Origin: a virus
IMG/VR virus record: IMGVR_UViG_3300030107_007800
Location: 20,578-84,577 of that record
Direction: 5' to 3' (one strand)
DNA length: 64,000 bases
This document shows positions 44,301 through 55,400 of the stretch, piece by piece. The stretch's first letter is position 1. Each line of letters starts with the position of its first letter. Both the position numbers and the translations under genes were made by a program. A model generated the notes under the pieces. It saw only the letters and a program-made list of their open reading frames with translations. It was not told the DNA's origin and ran no database searches.

Positions 44301-47300
44301 TGGAAACCCCAAGAGCGAAGACATTATTGTTAAATTGGGAGTTCGATACGGTCACAGGATCTGACGCTAGTGGTCAATTTGTAGTAAAAGACTCGTCATA
44401 CACTCAGATTCAAGATGAAAAAAGCCAAATATGGGACACAACTCCGGATCTGGCAAGTCTTTTGGAAACAAATCATGATGCACTAGGTTTTGGTTTTCCT
44501 GAAAATAGTGACGATTCTGTTCTAAGAGATTATGTTCCTGCTTACAAGCAGCAATTGCCAGAAAATATAAATGATTCAAATATGATTACCGTGGCGCAAA
44601 CGGATGATATTGCATTTACAAAAAACACACTACCAATTAAATTTGCTTTCGCTTTAGAAAAGAGTATGTACCAGACAATTTCTGAAGAAATGATAAAGTT
44701 TTTCTTGACCTCGAAGGAGGCTAGTGCGCTAGAGAATTTATATGGAGATCCAGTCAATAGATATAGGCTTGATTATAAAGCTTTAGAAAAAATTAGAAAT
44801 TTGTTTTTTAACAGAATAGGCAACACGCCGGATTTAGAAAAATATCTTAATTTTTATAAGTGGTTAGACAATTCAATTTCTGTAATGGTTAAGGAACTGG
44901 TCCCTGTTTCCGCAAAAATGCCGGGAGTTACCAACGTTGTAGAAAGTCATATGATGGAGAGGGGCGGAAAATATCACAATAAATTTCCTACCTTAGAGAT
45001 GAAGCCTCCGGTCCTTGAGGATCCCATTCGCGGAATAAACGAAATGCTTTATAATTGGAAGCGAGGGCATGCCCCGACACCGCCACACGCTACAGGCGTC
45101 CAAGCAACAACAACAATTACAGCAACAGCAACCCCAACAGCCGGTAAGCAGATTGTTTTACGACAACTTTTAGCGGACGGAACACCACATGCATATACCT
45201 TTACTGTTCACAATACAGCAACAGGCGGAAACGTCTTTGCTAAAACAGGTGCTGATCACGGTCTGACGAATTTAAAAACACTCCTCGATGGCTCGGGAAT
45301 ATTTACGACTAGCGCTGTTCAAAACTTGGGTGGAGGATCTTATAGATTAACGATAACGCAAAATTTAACAGGCGTGAACGGGAATTTTATTGTTACCAGT
45401 AACATTGATAACTATACTATTGAGGGAGCTTCATCTGCCGCAGCAGATGGTGTGTTTTCCGGCGGCTTAAATAAAAACCAAGCAGACAATTGTTTTTGGT
45501 GGAATAAAAGAGCAATAAGAACGACTGATAGCTTGTGGTCTGGTGACAGCGATCTTGATGTTGCTCGCAAATTAATACACACTGCGTCAGTACAAGTTTT
45601 AAACAGAACTCTTGATACCACAGTGAGACTGAAGCTGGACAGGATGGGTGTAACCAATACCTTAAACAAAAAGCAAATTGTTTTTGGAGAAACACCTCCC
45701 GGAACCGGAGAAAACATAAAGTTCAGCACAACGACATTCAGTGCTCCAACCACTTGCTCTGATACAATTATTGATAATCCTCGATTTAAATTTAAACCTC
45801 AATTTAAAGTAGAGGGGGACAGCGTTGGGTCTAAGCTTCAAGGCAAAATGGTCTCTCCTGTTGTGTTTCGTAGGTCTGAGGTGGGAAATCAAAACACAGA
45901 CCCTAACGGCTTCCTTAAAACAAGCCAACATTTGCAAGATTATTATTCAGAAACAAAAGATATACCAATGCAAGGTCCGTTTACGGAACAGCACGTAGGT
46001 GGATATCAATACAGACACACTGGAATAAACATTGGACTTGCTTCTATAAGGCGAGAGGGCTGGTTCACGACGGTAACAAAAGTTGGCTCGGAGACCGTTT
46101 ATGTCATTTACAATCCAAGTGCTATATCTAGCGCATATCCTAGAGCTGATTATTCGCGAGATCATATCGCGAAAAGTCCTCTAAATATTAAAAATATCAA
46201 GAATGTAACTAGTTCAACAAATCCCCATGGCGTTCAAGACGACTTGGGGAGTTCGATAGCATTAGGAAACTATTCTCACGATTATGAGATGATACAGATC
46301 CCCGGTAGATCTATAAATAATAAATATTTTATTGAAAATTTAGGCGTTTCAACTGCATCGACAGATTCAACATTTGTTTCTGGATTAGTTGATAGAACTA
46401 TTCCCAACAAAAGCACCAACAAGTATGTTTTCGCTAATAGATTTTCAGCACCGGGAGGTCCAGACACTCTAGGCGCGGGTTATTTAAATTATGAATCAGA
46501 AACATTCTCTGTATACAATGCCCTACCTTACAGGAATTTAGCAGTAAGATCTCCTCTTAATAGCATTTTTCTGAGAAGACACGCGGGATTTGGAGGCTAT
46601 GATTACCAGAGCGGAATTAATTCCACTAACCCCGTTGCGGCATTTCACAAAACTCCGAGAAATGGTGCAAAAAGGCTAAAAGTGACTGGTGTTTCTGATA
46701 TAGGAGCACACGACGGTTTAGGACTAGTGCTTTCAACCGCTTCTGTTTTTGATAATGCTTTTGTGCAGCATATGATCCCCAGAAGCGATATGCAATACAG
46801 TTGGATAACCGCATCTGCGATTATGGGACCATATGGTTATGAGCAACCGGACCCTTCTCTGGCTTCTTTAGCGTCAACAGACATAACCTTTATTCAGGCA
46901 AGTCAACACGCAGCCGTATCCAGTTCATTTGGCGGCGCATATGGCGGCGCAATATTGTCTATTTTTGGTATATCAGAACAAAATCCATTCTCACAAGACG
47001 GCAGAATAGTGACAGATTTTGTTGGTATGAACAACAATGTGTTGTCACAAATAACGGCGTCAGAAAACACTCTTGGCGCTATTTTAAACTCACCCAGAGA
47101 GGCTCCAGCCACTGGTTTTGTGCGACCAATCAACAACGCAAACAATCAAGCAGGAGCGATAGGTGATGCTGCATTTTTAAATGCTATAAATCTTAATAGA
47201 AATGGTGCAGGCGGGTTTTCTTCTTGGAAACAAGTTAGGCAGTCTTACAATCCTTTGGTAAGGGATATGAAAAAGACCAATAGAATATCTTTTGTTCGAA

Positions 47301-50300
47301 CATCTAAGGGAAAACATATCAATTATGACACAAATGGTCTTTTTGTTGATGAAGATCTGATGTTTTCGTACACAGAACCAGCAGTTTCATCAAAATTCAA
47401 ACCGTTGCAGCATAAAATTAATTTATGGAATTACCAAAATAATCACGGCGTCGGTGGTGATCAAATTATAGTAAACAGTAGTTACGGAAATAATCTAGCA
47501 TATTACACTATGACAAACATGCAGGGTGTGCCCGGTGTCTTTGATAGTATGACTGAAACAATCGGATTTTCTCCAGAACCAGTCTCGCAAGTTTACGACG
47601 ACCTCAAGAGATTATACGTAGGCAACGCTCTTGATGCCTATTTGTATGGTGCAAACGCAATTTCCTTAGTGCCTCAACTTATTTACAGAGAAGTTGTTTA
47701 CCCTCAAGAATCTAACACTTTCTTAGCTAGAACGAGAATGAGGCAAAATTATGAAGAGGCAAGTGGATCAGGAGAATTTAATAAGCCACTTGGAAAAGCA
47801 AGAACTTTCTGGAGAGATGATAGAGATGACAGACTTAGGTCTATTAATGAGGCTATAAATTCTATGTCAATTAGGATTGATAGCGGTTCGTTTAGAGAAA
47901 CATCCTATGAAGGACTTCTTGATTTAAGCTGTTGGCCACTGGACGCTGCTTATCCTATGACGCAATTTGCCCCAACGGGGTCAAGCTCTACTTTGGTATC
48001 TCCAATTACTAGCGTCATAACAACTGATACGCCAAGGGGGATGGGCTCTTTTGATATTCCATCGGATCACAAAGTTCGAACACTAAATGGTGAATTATCC
48101 TATGGAAACTATATGTATAATCTATATCGGGTCCCACTACAAGGGCACGGCGTAGAAGCAGGTAGTACGTTGGGAACCTTTTCACCTACAACGGCATCAC
48201 AAGCATTCGAGTACCCAAGTATTGTTTTGTCTGGCAATGACCAGAGTACAGCTAACGGAATGTATTCTATATCCCATTTGAATTTAATACCGGAATATAC
48301 AGCGCACTTAACATCGAGCAGAAACCCTTGGTTTGATTCTTATGATGAATATTCAAACGACATCAGAAGAATCGGAAAAGACTACAGCATCCTCCCAGAG
48401 TTTAGAATTTCCGATAATATGGATTATTATCTTGCAACTGGCGGCAATACAATAAAGGGTAAAATAGTTAATTATAAGTTTCTAGACTTGCCGGGAGCAA
48501 GTTTAGACGTAACTTCTAGTGCTAAAGTGGCAAATGTCCCAGCCACAGTTAACGACAAGTTCTTTAGATTGTACTCAAATTCAGATTTTATGAAACATTT
48601 TGAGGTTATCAGAGACGACCATCTCGATACACCCGTAGCTGATTCGAAAGTAGCCTTGATACCATCTAGGATTAGATTAAAGTGTAAAGCTATTAAAAAA
48701 TTGCTACCATACCAAGGCTTTTATCCAGCCTTGAGGACCGTTCAATTGGGTCAACTATTCTCGTCTTCGTTTGGTGATAGCTTAACAGGTGCATATGATG
48801 ATTTTTCGGACTCAATAGACGTACAGAATCAGAAACTAGCAGCACTAATGCAGCCTTTCTATGCGCCGGGAATTATGTATAACACAATAAAATCAGGCAT
48901 TGCTGTTGATTGGCCGGTGATGACAGCTTCGGTTGAGCTTCAAACCCCCGGAAATGGCACATCGGATACTTCAATTACCGGTACGGAGCCAGTATACGGC
49001 TTTCGTGGCGCAGGAGTTTTTAATTTTACTCCTCAATTTAGAATGCCGTTTGAAGCCATCTTGAAACCACACAAGCATATTCCTCAATTTGAAGAAAATC
49101 CAAATAATGAAAAATCTAAGGCAAACACACCGGCTTATATGTACCATGCTTGGCCACATTTCGTCTCCGCATCTAGCGCGGACGGAGCTAGTAAGGGACC
49201 CGGAGAAAGAGGAAATACCGTTGGTCCAACTGGGTCTGGTGCCCCCACAGGTCAAGACAATTGGTATGGCAAACTCAACGGTTCTTATAGAAGACCGTCG
49301 CCAAACTGCGCTTGGTTGGGCGATTATGATAAAAAATACTCTCTAGCTGTAAGCAATTTTATGTCAGAAGTTGTTGACTTTTTCTTGGAAGAACAACAAT
49401 TAACGTCGTTTGTCTCCAAGCCAGAATCCGAGTTTAAAGAAATGATGTCAGGTTCAACGTATTATATGGACGTTGTATTGAGAAAAACTCCTCATTTCAA
49501 AATGTATGAAGGACCTGATAGGCTTTTTGCTGTTTCCTCTCACACCACGGGGTCAGACTTTGTATACACAGGGTCAGTTGGAGCAAGAGGCATTCACTAT
49601 GGTCCATCATTTATGTCCGCCAGACCTTCTTTAACTATGCGAACACAGCAACACAAGATATTGGATCAAATAGGGGATCCGGGTCCTGCGCCATACACTC
49701 CGCCATATTTTTATGGAAAATCAATCGCTAGAATATCGTTTAAGCCACACATAGTTATAGACCCTATGCCTCCCGGATCTTCTGAAAAGTTTACTTTAGA
49801 CCAGATTCTCGCAAACGCGCAGGTAATCTCTGACACATTAAATACGGGAGATAACTCATTAGGAAAATTTGAATTTAAACTCTTGCAAGATCCACTAGGA
49901 ATCCTGTCAAATAAGATCCCAATGAACTTTGCATCCGGCACCGCAGCGTTTGAAAATCAGATGCAAATAGATTCGAGTGTTAATTTATATCAACGTGTGC
50001 GAGGGAAAAAAGTCAACTATAATATTTCAATAGGTGACGACGGACAACCAATTTATACTCCAAGTACTATTGAGGGCGCAGGGGACGATACATCTTTGGA
50101 CAGGTGGTGTATAGAGACAAAATTTGAATGCCCAGTCTTAAACTTTAAAAACCACTCAGTACAGACTTCGTTTCCAGACGGTAATAAGCCATATTACAAC
50201 GGAGACGGAAATGAGAGAAAGTTGACAACAGGAATGTGGAAAACTTACGGAACAATACCAAAAGATCACGCCACCGGCTTTAAAGAGGGTATTTTTCTAG

Positions 50301-51460
50301 AATTAAAGGACACTTTCCCGCAAAAGGTACACGCGACAGTCGATTCAGTTCAGTTGGGCTCCGAACCTCAACAGGCGGGAAGAGGTCCGCTGAACCCAAG
50401 AACTGGAATTCCAGACTACCAAGGCTCAAGCCGAGCAAGGGTAGGCGTTGGTGAGACAATTCCAGATTGGAACAATGAGATAGATGTGGACTATAGCACG
50501 ACTGGATCATTGATTGATGTGTGCGGGTTTGATGTTGAATCCAAAAGAATTGGTCGCCTTGCTGAATCTAAAAAAATAAGCGAGGCTGTGGTCGCAATAC
50601 CCGTCAACACAGATGGGTCTTTCGTGAAAATACCGAAAGAGGCTTATCTGACTCAGCTAAAAAATATGACTCAAAAGAATATCGCAATTGATGTAGGAGA
50701 TTTTGGAGCACCACTACAAATTAAGACCACATCTATATCAGATATGATTAGGAAGATGAAAAAATACGTTATTCCACCCCATTTAGATTTTGTTCATAAT
50801 CAGGACATACTGGATGACAAGGATATGGGTCCATTTGTTATGTACATTTTTGAGTTTCATCACACTTTGTCACAAAAAGACCTTTCTCATATCTGGCAAA
50901 ATATGATGCCTGACATTTCTGTTACAGCAGAAAAAGACGAGGCTTTTATAGAGCATCCTGTTTTGACTGGTCCAAATTTTGAGTTCTTTGGCACATCCAC
51001 TGGTGTCCTTACTGGTCCGGACGCAATGAATACTTCTGAAATAAAGGTATTCCCCGATCATCTTAGGTGGATGGTTTTTAAAGTGAAGCAGAGGGCGAAA
51101 AATAATTATGATGCAGTAACAATTGCGGGAGAAAAGGAAGTAGGATTTGGATTGGGAGATTTGCAGTCCAAAAGCACAACAGCATATGGGGGAAATCAAT
51201 TGGCATTTAGTTACAATTGGCCTTATGATTTTTTCTCACTAGTTGAATTGGGCAAGGTTGAAGTAGCTCATGCTTTCGAGCCAAGAAATTCACCAATTAA
51301 ATCACCTACGGAAGAACCATCGGAGGATAAAAGGACCAAGGAAGAACAAATAACAGGAGGTCACCATACCTCTGAAGACACCAGCACCCACGACTCCGAA
51401 GATCCGACTTTAAATTACACTGCGGACGGTGGGGGTATTAAACTCTATACTGGAGATTAA
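41336..51460 (+). CDS. Giant tail protein (3374 residues) with lectin-like modules
   Basis: One uninterrupted frame of 10.1 kb encodes this protein. Residues about 195-470 form a LamG/concanavalin-like module (NTIEFWIKDAHN, then FDEFRFWKTARTENEI). Residues about 535-680 hold LPSWIQEED and KGTQKAIRNLIRCFGV, reminiscent of phage tail protein I/P2 gpI-type baseplate domains. A second lectin-like module lies at about 740-960 (CRYWATDITSEEF). A Thr/Ala-rich linker at about 1255 introduces a beta-rich insert up to about 1380. The rest is mostly unassigned, and the C terminus is Glu/Asp/Ser/Thr-rich. It occupies the place of gp7-like wedge genes and may combine a baseplate anchor with receptor or glycan binding. 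ATG overlaps the previous stop by one base. Confidence 0.75.
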   Translation: MSKYGDKNSKLSSLFGKQNPQGTSMSKFVASASLDSLGDRIESAQYIQYEVENKNRVVPTVNFSRPAEFAKYGSAEQYYKTSVERIYKTYPYDGSKKEKLQWSLSSSYLDNYILENEYPRTNGFINLAGINVSSKNAFGNNAGSGTETYILSSHPNYISVKGGPNQASLPIYDQELDKGVDFKKPEHKANFFDSSNTREKNITIDGASGNTIEFWIKDAHNPIVGGYNNVVFDAWNGDNSTLHPTGTNGVQPGSASYGRMLLERRVIYGHPGSFIDNHLFHLTYHSGTTGAERVPLLPVATVGYPAAGSWNHVAVTVKNSGNSSADKGLIVKTFLNGDLIDNLITGSSVAEVNTTGSINANIGAYRTFPTEYVKATSLSLGTPQTTFEGFGTISASFDEFRFWKTARTENEIGRNWFTQVGAGTNTDTANTDLGFYFKFNEGITGDPNADQTILDYSGRVSNGTYLNYATSSAVFSHFPRRNTGSAIVLAEAAEREFKDPILYPHSPEVSSYKTSAMKKGQEWDYRNPSMLYRTLPSWIQEEDSVKNRNTTLGLVQVMASYFDTLHLQIDEMKRVKTNRYISSSVDTHTKPFPYASKLLKNVGFVAPEIFADTDVVSALSHRDDNREYEKKLYDVKNYIYQNVYNNLSFINKSKGTQKAIRNLIRCFGVDDEVYKINFYADNAEYTLTNNFVDKTVRKTYADFNDVTRFGATVFSYKNPSESNNYGYITGSKDTGAGFDRTLAMTVEAEVVLPKKPDPGAPNAHNKYYEHLTSSLFGMHSGKISNTTEELQSGDTTWDPNDYANFQVYAVADTYQIHERDSKSVQFILKSHNSVLPELTSSLYLGQYEDVRWNFAVRVKPNGYPNVGVAISGSTDATRMTYDVEFEGIAAISDLVVNSFKATGSISNTAGLRFMTQVKRLYAGAHRTNFSGTLLEASDALVTSCRYWATDITSEEFKGHAIDPTSYGVENPYRNAYLFATRDNPQPANLETPRAKTLLLNWEFDTVTGSDASGQFVVKDSSYTQIQDEKSQIWDTTPDLASLLETNHDALGFGFPENSDDSVLRDYVPAYKQQLPENINDSNMITVAQTDDIAFTKNTLPIKFAFALEKSMYQTISEEMIKFFLTSKEASALENLYGDPVNRYRLDYKALEKIRNLFFNRIGNTPDLEKYLNFYKWLDNSISVMVKELVPVSAKMPGVTNVVESHMMERGGKYHNKFPTLEMKPPVLEDPIRGINEMLYNWKRGHAPTPPHATGVQATTTITATATPTAGKQIVLRQLLADGTPHAYTFTVHNTATGGNVFAKTGADHGLTNLKTLLDGSGIFTTSAVQNLGGGSYRLTITQNLTGVNGNFIVTSNIDNYTIEGASSAAADGVFSGGLNKNQADNCFWWNKRAIRTTDSLWSGDSDLDVARKLIHTASVQVLNRTLDTTVRLKLDRMGVTNTLNKKQIVFGETPPGTGENIKFSTTTFSAPTTCSDTIIDNPRFKFKPQFKVEGDSVGSKLQGKMVSPVVFRRSEVGNQNTDPNGFLKTSQHLQDYYSETKDIPMQGPFTEQHVGGYQYRHTGINIGLASIRREGWFTTVTKVGSETVYVIYNPSAISSAYPRADYSRDHIAKSPLNIKNIKNVTSSTNPHGVQDDLGSSIALGNYSHDYEMIQIPGRSINNKYFIENLGVSTASTDSTFVSGLVDRTIPNKSTNKYVFANRFSAPGGPDTLGAGYLNYESETFSVYNALPYRNLAVRSPLNSIFLRRHAGFGGYDYQSGINSTNPVAAFHKTPRNGAKRLKVTGVSDIGAHDGLGLVLSTASVFDNAFVQHMIPRSDMQYSWITASAIMGPYGYEQPDPSLASLASTDITFIQASQHAAVSSSFGGAYGGAILSIFGISEQNPFSQDGRIVTDFVGMNNNVLSQITASENTLGAILNSPREAPATGFVRPINNANNQAGAIGDAAFLNAINLNRNGAGGFSSWKQVRQSYNPLVRDMKKTNRISFVRTSKGKHINYDTNGLFVDEDLMFSYTEPAVSSKFKPLQHKINLWNYQNNHGVGGDQIIVNSSYGNNLAYYTMTNMQGVPGVFDSMTETIGFSPEPVSQVYDDLKRLYVGNALDAYLYGANAISLVPQLIYREVVYPQESNTFLARTRMRQNYEEASGSGEFNKPLGKARTFWRDDRDDRLRSINEAINSMSIRIDSGSFRETSYEGLLDLSCWPLDAAYPMTQFAPTGSSSTLVSPITSVITTDTPRGMGSFDIPSDHKVRTLNGELSYGNYMYNLYRVPLQGHGVEAGSTLGTFSPTTASQAFEYPSIVLSGNDQSTANGMYSISHLNLIPEYTAHLTSSRNPWFDSYDEYSNDIRRIGKDYSILPEFRISDNMDYYLATGGNTIKGKIVNYKFLDLPGASLDVTSSAKVANVPATVNDKFFRLYSNSDFMKHFEVIRDDHLDTPVADSKVALIPSRIRLKCKAIKKLLPYQGFYPALRTVQLGQLFSSSFGDSLTGAYDDFSDSIDVQNQKLAALMQPFYAPGIMYNTIKSGIAVDWPVMTASVELQTPGNGTSDTSITGTEPVYGFRGAGVFNFTPQFRMPFEAILKPHKHIPQFEENPNNEKSKANTPAYMYHAWPHFVSASSADGASKGPGERGNTVGPTGSGAPTGQDNWYGKLNGSYRRPSPNCAWLGDYDKKYSLAVSNFMSEVVDFFLEEQQLTSFVSKPESEFKEMMSGSTYYMDVVLRKTPHFKMYEGPDRLFAVSSHTTGSDFVYTGSVGARGIHYGPSFMSARPSLTMRTQQHKILDQIGDPGPAPYTPPYFYGKSIARISFKPHIVIDPMPPGSSEKFTLDQILANAQVISDTLNTGDNSLGKFEFKLLQDPLGILSNKIPMNFASGTAAFENQMQIDSSVNLYQRVRGKKVNYNISIGDDGQPIYTPSTIEGAGDDTSLDRWCIETKFECPVLNFKNHSVQTSFPDGNKPYYNGDGNERKLTTGMWKTYGTIPKDHATGFKEGIFLELKDTFPQKVHATVDSVQLGSEPQQAGRGPLNPRTGIPDYQGSSRARVGVGETIPDWNNEIDVDYSTTGSLIDVCGFDVESKRIGRLAESKKISEAVVAIPVNTDGSFVKIPKEAYLTQLKNMTQKNIAIDVGDFGAPLQIKTTSISDMIRKMKKYVIPPHLDFVHNQDILDDKDMGPFVMYIFEFHHTLSQKDLSHIWQNMMPDISVTAEKDEAFIEHPVLTGPNFEFFGTSTGVLTGPDAMNTSEIKVFPDHLRWMVFKVKQRAKNNYDAVTIAGEKEVGFGLGDLQSKSTTAYGGNQLAFSYNWPYDFFSLVELGKVEVAHAFEPRNSPIKSPTEEPSEDKRTKEEQITGGHHTSEDTSTHDSEDPTLNYTADGGGIKLYTGD

Positions 51461-51485
51461 CGTCTAGTGGGTAGTGTTTTATAGT
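51457..51485 (+). promoter_or_regulatory. Possible sigma70-type promoter in the 51461-51521 gap
   Basis: TTAACG (51457-51462) and TATAGT (51480-51485) are separated by 17 bases. In AT-rich DNA such pairs occur by chance, so this is weak. The rest of the 61-base gap holds an AAGGA and the CTATTTATA element. Confidence 0.3.
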
Positions 51486-51508
51486 GTGTGCGAATAAATT
51501 ACAAGGAT

Positions 51509-51517
51509 CTATTTATA
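51509..51517 (+). promoter_or_regulatory. CTATTTATA element before the 51522 gene
   Basis: CTATTTATA stands 4 bases before the ATG. Read on the - strand it contains TATAAATA, the T4 late-promoter core, but no - strand gene follows. Confidence 0.28.
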
Positions 51518-51521
51518 GAAT

Positions 51522-52499
51522 ATGAAGTTTTTTGATAAAAAAGAAGAAGTGCTGGATATTGAATTGACTCAATATGGCAAACACCTGTTGTCAAGGGGTG
51601 TACTACGCCCAGTTTTTTATGCTTTTTTTGATGATGATATTATATATGATAGTCAATATATTGGCGGCGGCTCAAGTGTTCAAGTGGAACACTCAACAAA
51701 AGAAGGCGACAGAATAAGAAATGTCCCGCGCCCCCATACACAATATAGTTTTGGAGGAGTTGAGAGCAACTTTGATAAAATACATAATGCAGTTTACTAT
51801 AGTGATCCGGCTCTCGACTTAGCATTCACTATAGAACTTACTGAAACAGAAAAATTAGAATATCTGGCAAAACCCCCTTCTGCTATAGACAACTATAATA
51901 GAATGGCTTTGCCTTTAGGGACAAGTCAATATAATTCTGATAATCTACCGGCTTGGGACTTAAAAATGATGAGCGGGGAGATCACAGGTTCTGTTTTGGA
52001 TTATACTGGATCTTCCGGCATAATAAAGATGCCTCAACTTGATATTGAGGTTTTTTATGAAACTGAGATTAAACAACTGGATGACGGAAACGCTATAAGT
52101 GGAGACAGCTCAGAGAATATAAATATTTTCCCTGATGGGACCTATGTTGAGATAACAAAGGATTATATTGCAATTGATTTGTCCGAACACAATTCTCTTT
52201 TTGAAAATGAAAATTTCGAATTAGAGGCATACGAAATGGTGCTGGAACAATCTGTCGATACTAATCATTTGATGGAGTGGACGTATAGACCCCTGTATTT
52301 TATAGATGGTGAAAAAATTACTAATGATGTTTTTTATAAAAATAATTTAAGGCAAAAAACAGATGTCACGCAAGACAATGTGGAGTATTATTTTGATTTA
52401 AGAGTCGATGATGAAATAACAGATACTGCTGGTATGAGAAATAATATAATCACAGATATTTATAAAAAGAAGCCAAAGAACGATAAGGAGCCCTGTTAA
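51522..52499 (+). CDS. Virion protein with YAF-DD N-terminal module
   Basis: This 325-residue protein begins MKFFDKKEEVLDIELTQYGK and then R-G-V-x-x-P-V-F-Y-A-F-F-D-D-D-I-I-Y. The same pattern L-T-x-x-G-x-x-x-L-x-R-G, then Y-A-F-x-D-D-x-I-x-Y, begins the protein at 60518, so the two share an N-terminal module. The rest is Asp/Glu- and Asn-rich and beta-strand like. Its position between two large tail proteins supports a structural role, perhaps attaching a fibre. It overlaps the next gene by one base. Confidence 0.6.
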   Translation: MKFFDKKEEVLDIELTQYGKHLLSRGVLRPVFYAFFDDDIIYDSQYIGGGSSVQVEHSTKEGDRIRNVPRPHTQYSFGGVESNFDKIHNAVYYSDPALDLAFTIELTETEKLEYLAKPPSAIDNYNRMALPLGTSQYNSDNLPAWDLKMMSGEITGSVLDYTGSSGIIKMPQLDIEVFYETEIKQLDDGNAISGDSSENINIFPDGTYVEITKDYIAIDLSEHNSLFENENFELEAYEMVLEQSVDTNHLMEWTYRPLYFIDGEKITNDVFYKNNLRQKTDVTQDNVEYYFDLRVDDEITDTAGMRNNIITDIYKKKPKNDKEPC

Positions 52500-55400
52500 T
52501 GGCTACTGCTGGATATAAATTACCAAAAGTTAATTTTTTAAGTATTTCTCTCGCTGGCGGGAATGATTTACTGCGAAAAAATGACGAACCTCACACGAGA
52601 CAAGCTTCAGAGATGGCAGATGCTCTCTTCGGAACCGGTGCCACCACTTCATCACTCGAAGAAGACTACACTACACCTTCAATAATGAATGTGAATATAG
52701 TTTTGTCTATAGACATATCTTTTGATGTTTCAAAATCAAATCTATATTCTATGTTTTTTAAAGATGATTTTACGAAATATTTAAAAATACGAGTTGTTCA
52801 AAGCACAGGCACATTCACAGAAGCCATAGCAAATAATGTGAATTCGTATTTGCGACCGGGAGGAATCATCGACTCAGAATCCCCTGTCGTGATGGGAGGC
52901 GTTGGTAGCAGCCCCAGTGTTGTTGTACAGAATTTAGATCTTCCAGAATATGATGGGAAGAGCCCGGAATTAACACAAGATCTCGCATTTTCCACATCAA
53001 TGAGGTATGATAGTGAAGGAAATAAGGTATACACCTTCACATATCCTGTCACTTTTCAGGTCCCTGAAAGCGAAGGGGGGACAGATGTCGAACAATTGTC
53101 ATATTTTGTTCATTCATACATTAATATAGAGCAATATAAAATAGAAAGCGGATATTTTGAAGATTTTCAAATACCAGAAGCAATTGTGGATAACTTGGTT
53201 ATGGGGGAAGTTAATCAAGTTCAAGTAATAAGGAATGGTTCAATCAACAATTATTCGCAAGTATTTTATAAATCCCCGCTAGATGATAACGGTCTACCCA
53301 GATTACCAGAGCCAGATGACGATTTAGAAATATGGACTGGACCAATCCACTACCATGGACCTCAAAATCCGGGTCCTAAAGGATATATAGGATATATGGC
53401 AGGGTCACCCGGCGCAGATATGGGTCCTTTTTTGGGTTACACAACGGTATTCAATGGCACAATAAAAGATTTTAGAACCCTGAAGCAACTAGAAAAGTTG
53501 CAATTTAATTATTCTTTGTTTTCAAATACTTGGTTCAACGAAAAGACAACTAGAAATATGTATAACAATCAACAAGCGTTGAAGCAATATATGTCTAGAG
53601 AAAATCCATATTTTAGCGACACAGATGGTCACACAACATTAAAAGACCTCCAGCTAGCTAACTTAAAATTAATGTCTGAGACAAAGGGGAGAGCGCCAAT
53701 ATTCTCAGATTTGTACACAGCTATGGATGGCTCTGGAAACACAAGGTTTTTGTTCGCCTTCAACGTAAAAGAAGCTTTAAAGAGCAATTCAGCTTTCCCG
53801 GCACTGCTAGACCATATATTTGAAGGATACGGCGATGCAGAAGGGCTCGTAGAGGATTTTATAAACAACAAGGTGATAACAAGTTTTAAAATACTAAGAC
53901 ACAGGGTTCACGAAGAAAATCCAGCCATGGCAACGGTGGATAAAAAAGAAATAATAGAAAATGAAGAACCAAAACTGGTTTGTGAATCCTCCGATGACAA
54001 TTCGGGTAAACTAAAGATCGATAAGCAAGAAAATGACGCGGGGGAAACTCTTGGGACAATTGCAGAAATTGATTTGCACTTGGCAGAGGTTGAGCAAAAT
54101 GCAAACATAATATTTGGGTTGAGGCATTATACAGGCACCGATCTTCAAACGCCAATAGATGGCGATTATATGTATTCTATTGAAATAAAAATGAACGACC
54201 CCCTTATACCTTGGATGGAGGGCAAAATTAAAATTCTAGAAACGTTATTGTATGGCGCTGAAGACAACGAGGAAGACGGAGGCTTCTCGGGCTATGCGGA
54301 TATGGTATCAAGCGACCCGAAATATTATAACTCGTATACAGACCGATTTACGCAAGAAGGGATAGAAAAGATAGAACACCCAGACAGTCCGTATAAAACA
54401 GTAAATGATTATTCATATGCTTCATCCAAAATAGTAAGCTTTTTTACAGTGCTCGATAATTTTTTATTTTTTAGAGATGAACTACCAGCTTTATACCACT
54501 TTCTATATGCAATATCCAGCCCAGCATTTGGAAATCCATCGGGAGTAAATCAAGTTCTGAAAGTAATGGAGAATATATATTCAAAAGTTTTAAATGTTTT
54601 TTCTTCTGCGTCAGGGTACAAGAAAGCGGTAGACTCTCAACATGTCGGTGCTGATCAGCAATTGGCAGCAGGAAGGGAGCCGAAAAGAGATTTTGTTATT
54701 TCTCACTTATTCCCACAAGTTATAAAGGGCGAAATAAATCACTCAACTGGATATGATTATATATCCATAGAAGATACTATTAAGGAGGACACGCTCCCCT
54801 CAAAGGGTCTAAAAAGATTAAGCAGAACTCAACTTGAAACTAGAGCTAATATGGAGGAAACAAAATTCTTTACAAATGTCCTCTCGGATTATGACATTGT
54901 AATACCAGAGTTTCCGTTGGCATTTGACCCAAACAACTGGATGCAGGAGTATGGTGGGGCGGTGGACCCAGAGGATTACAATGTATTGTTTAATGAAGCA
55001 AAACAAAAAGAGGGCATTTTGTTAAACGCAGGGGATACAGTTTTGAATAATAAATACGCATTTTTCAGTCCGTCCCTCGTTAATTTTGCAGGAGAGGAGC
55101 CCATCAACTTGTTAAATGGGGGAAGCTTGAATTCGGATATGAGAGATACGAACAATGCAATGCTAAATGCTATTCGCTATAATTTAACAAAACAAAATGA
55201 CTATGATTACCCCGATCCGGGATCTGAGGTTGCAACTGGGCGTATTAAAACACTTCCACTGGGTCTTAATCTTCTCGCCGGAAACACAACACCAGAAGTA
55301 GTCGTCACCGATGATGTATCAGATTTAAAATACGATTTGTTAAACATTCTGAATCAGAGGCAAACAACAGTGCGTATACCAAAAGCCCCCGCTGGACCTG

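Noticed and set aside
45412-45753. 113-residue open frame on the - strand
   Set aside because: It is opposite the giant tail protein and has no recognisable motif or ribosome site.
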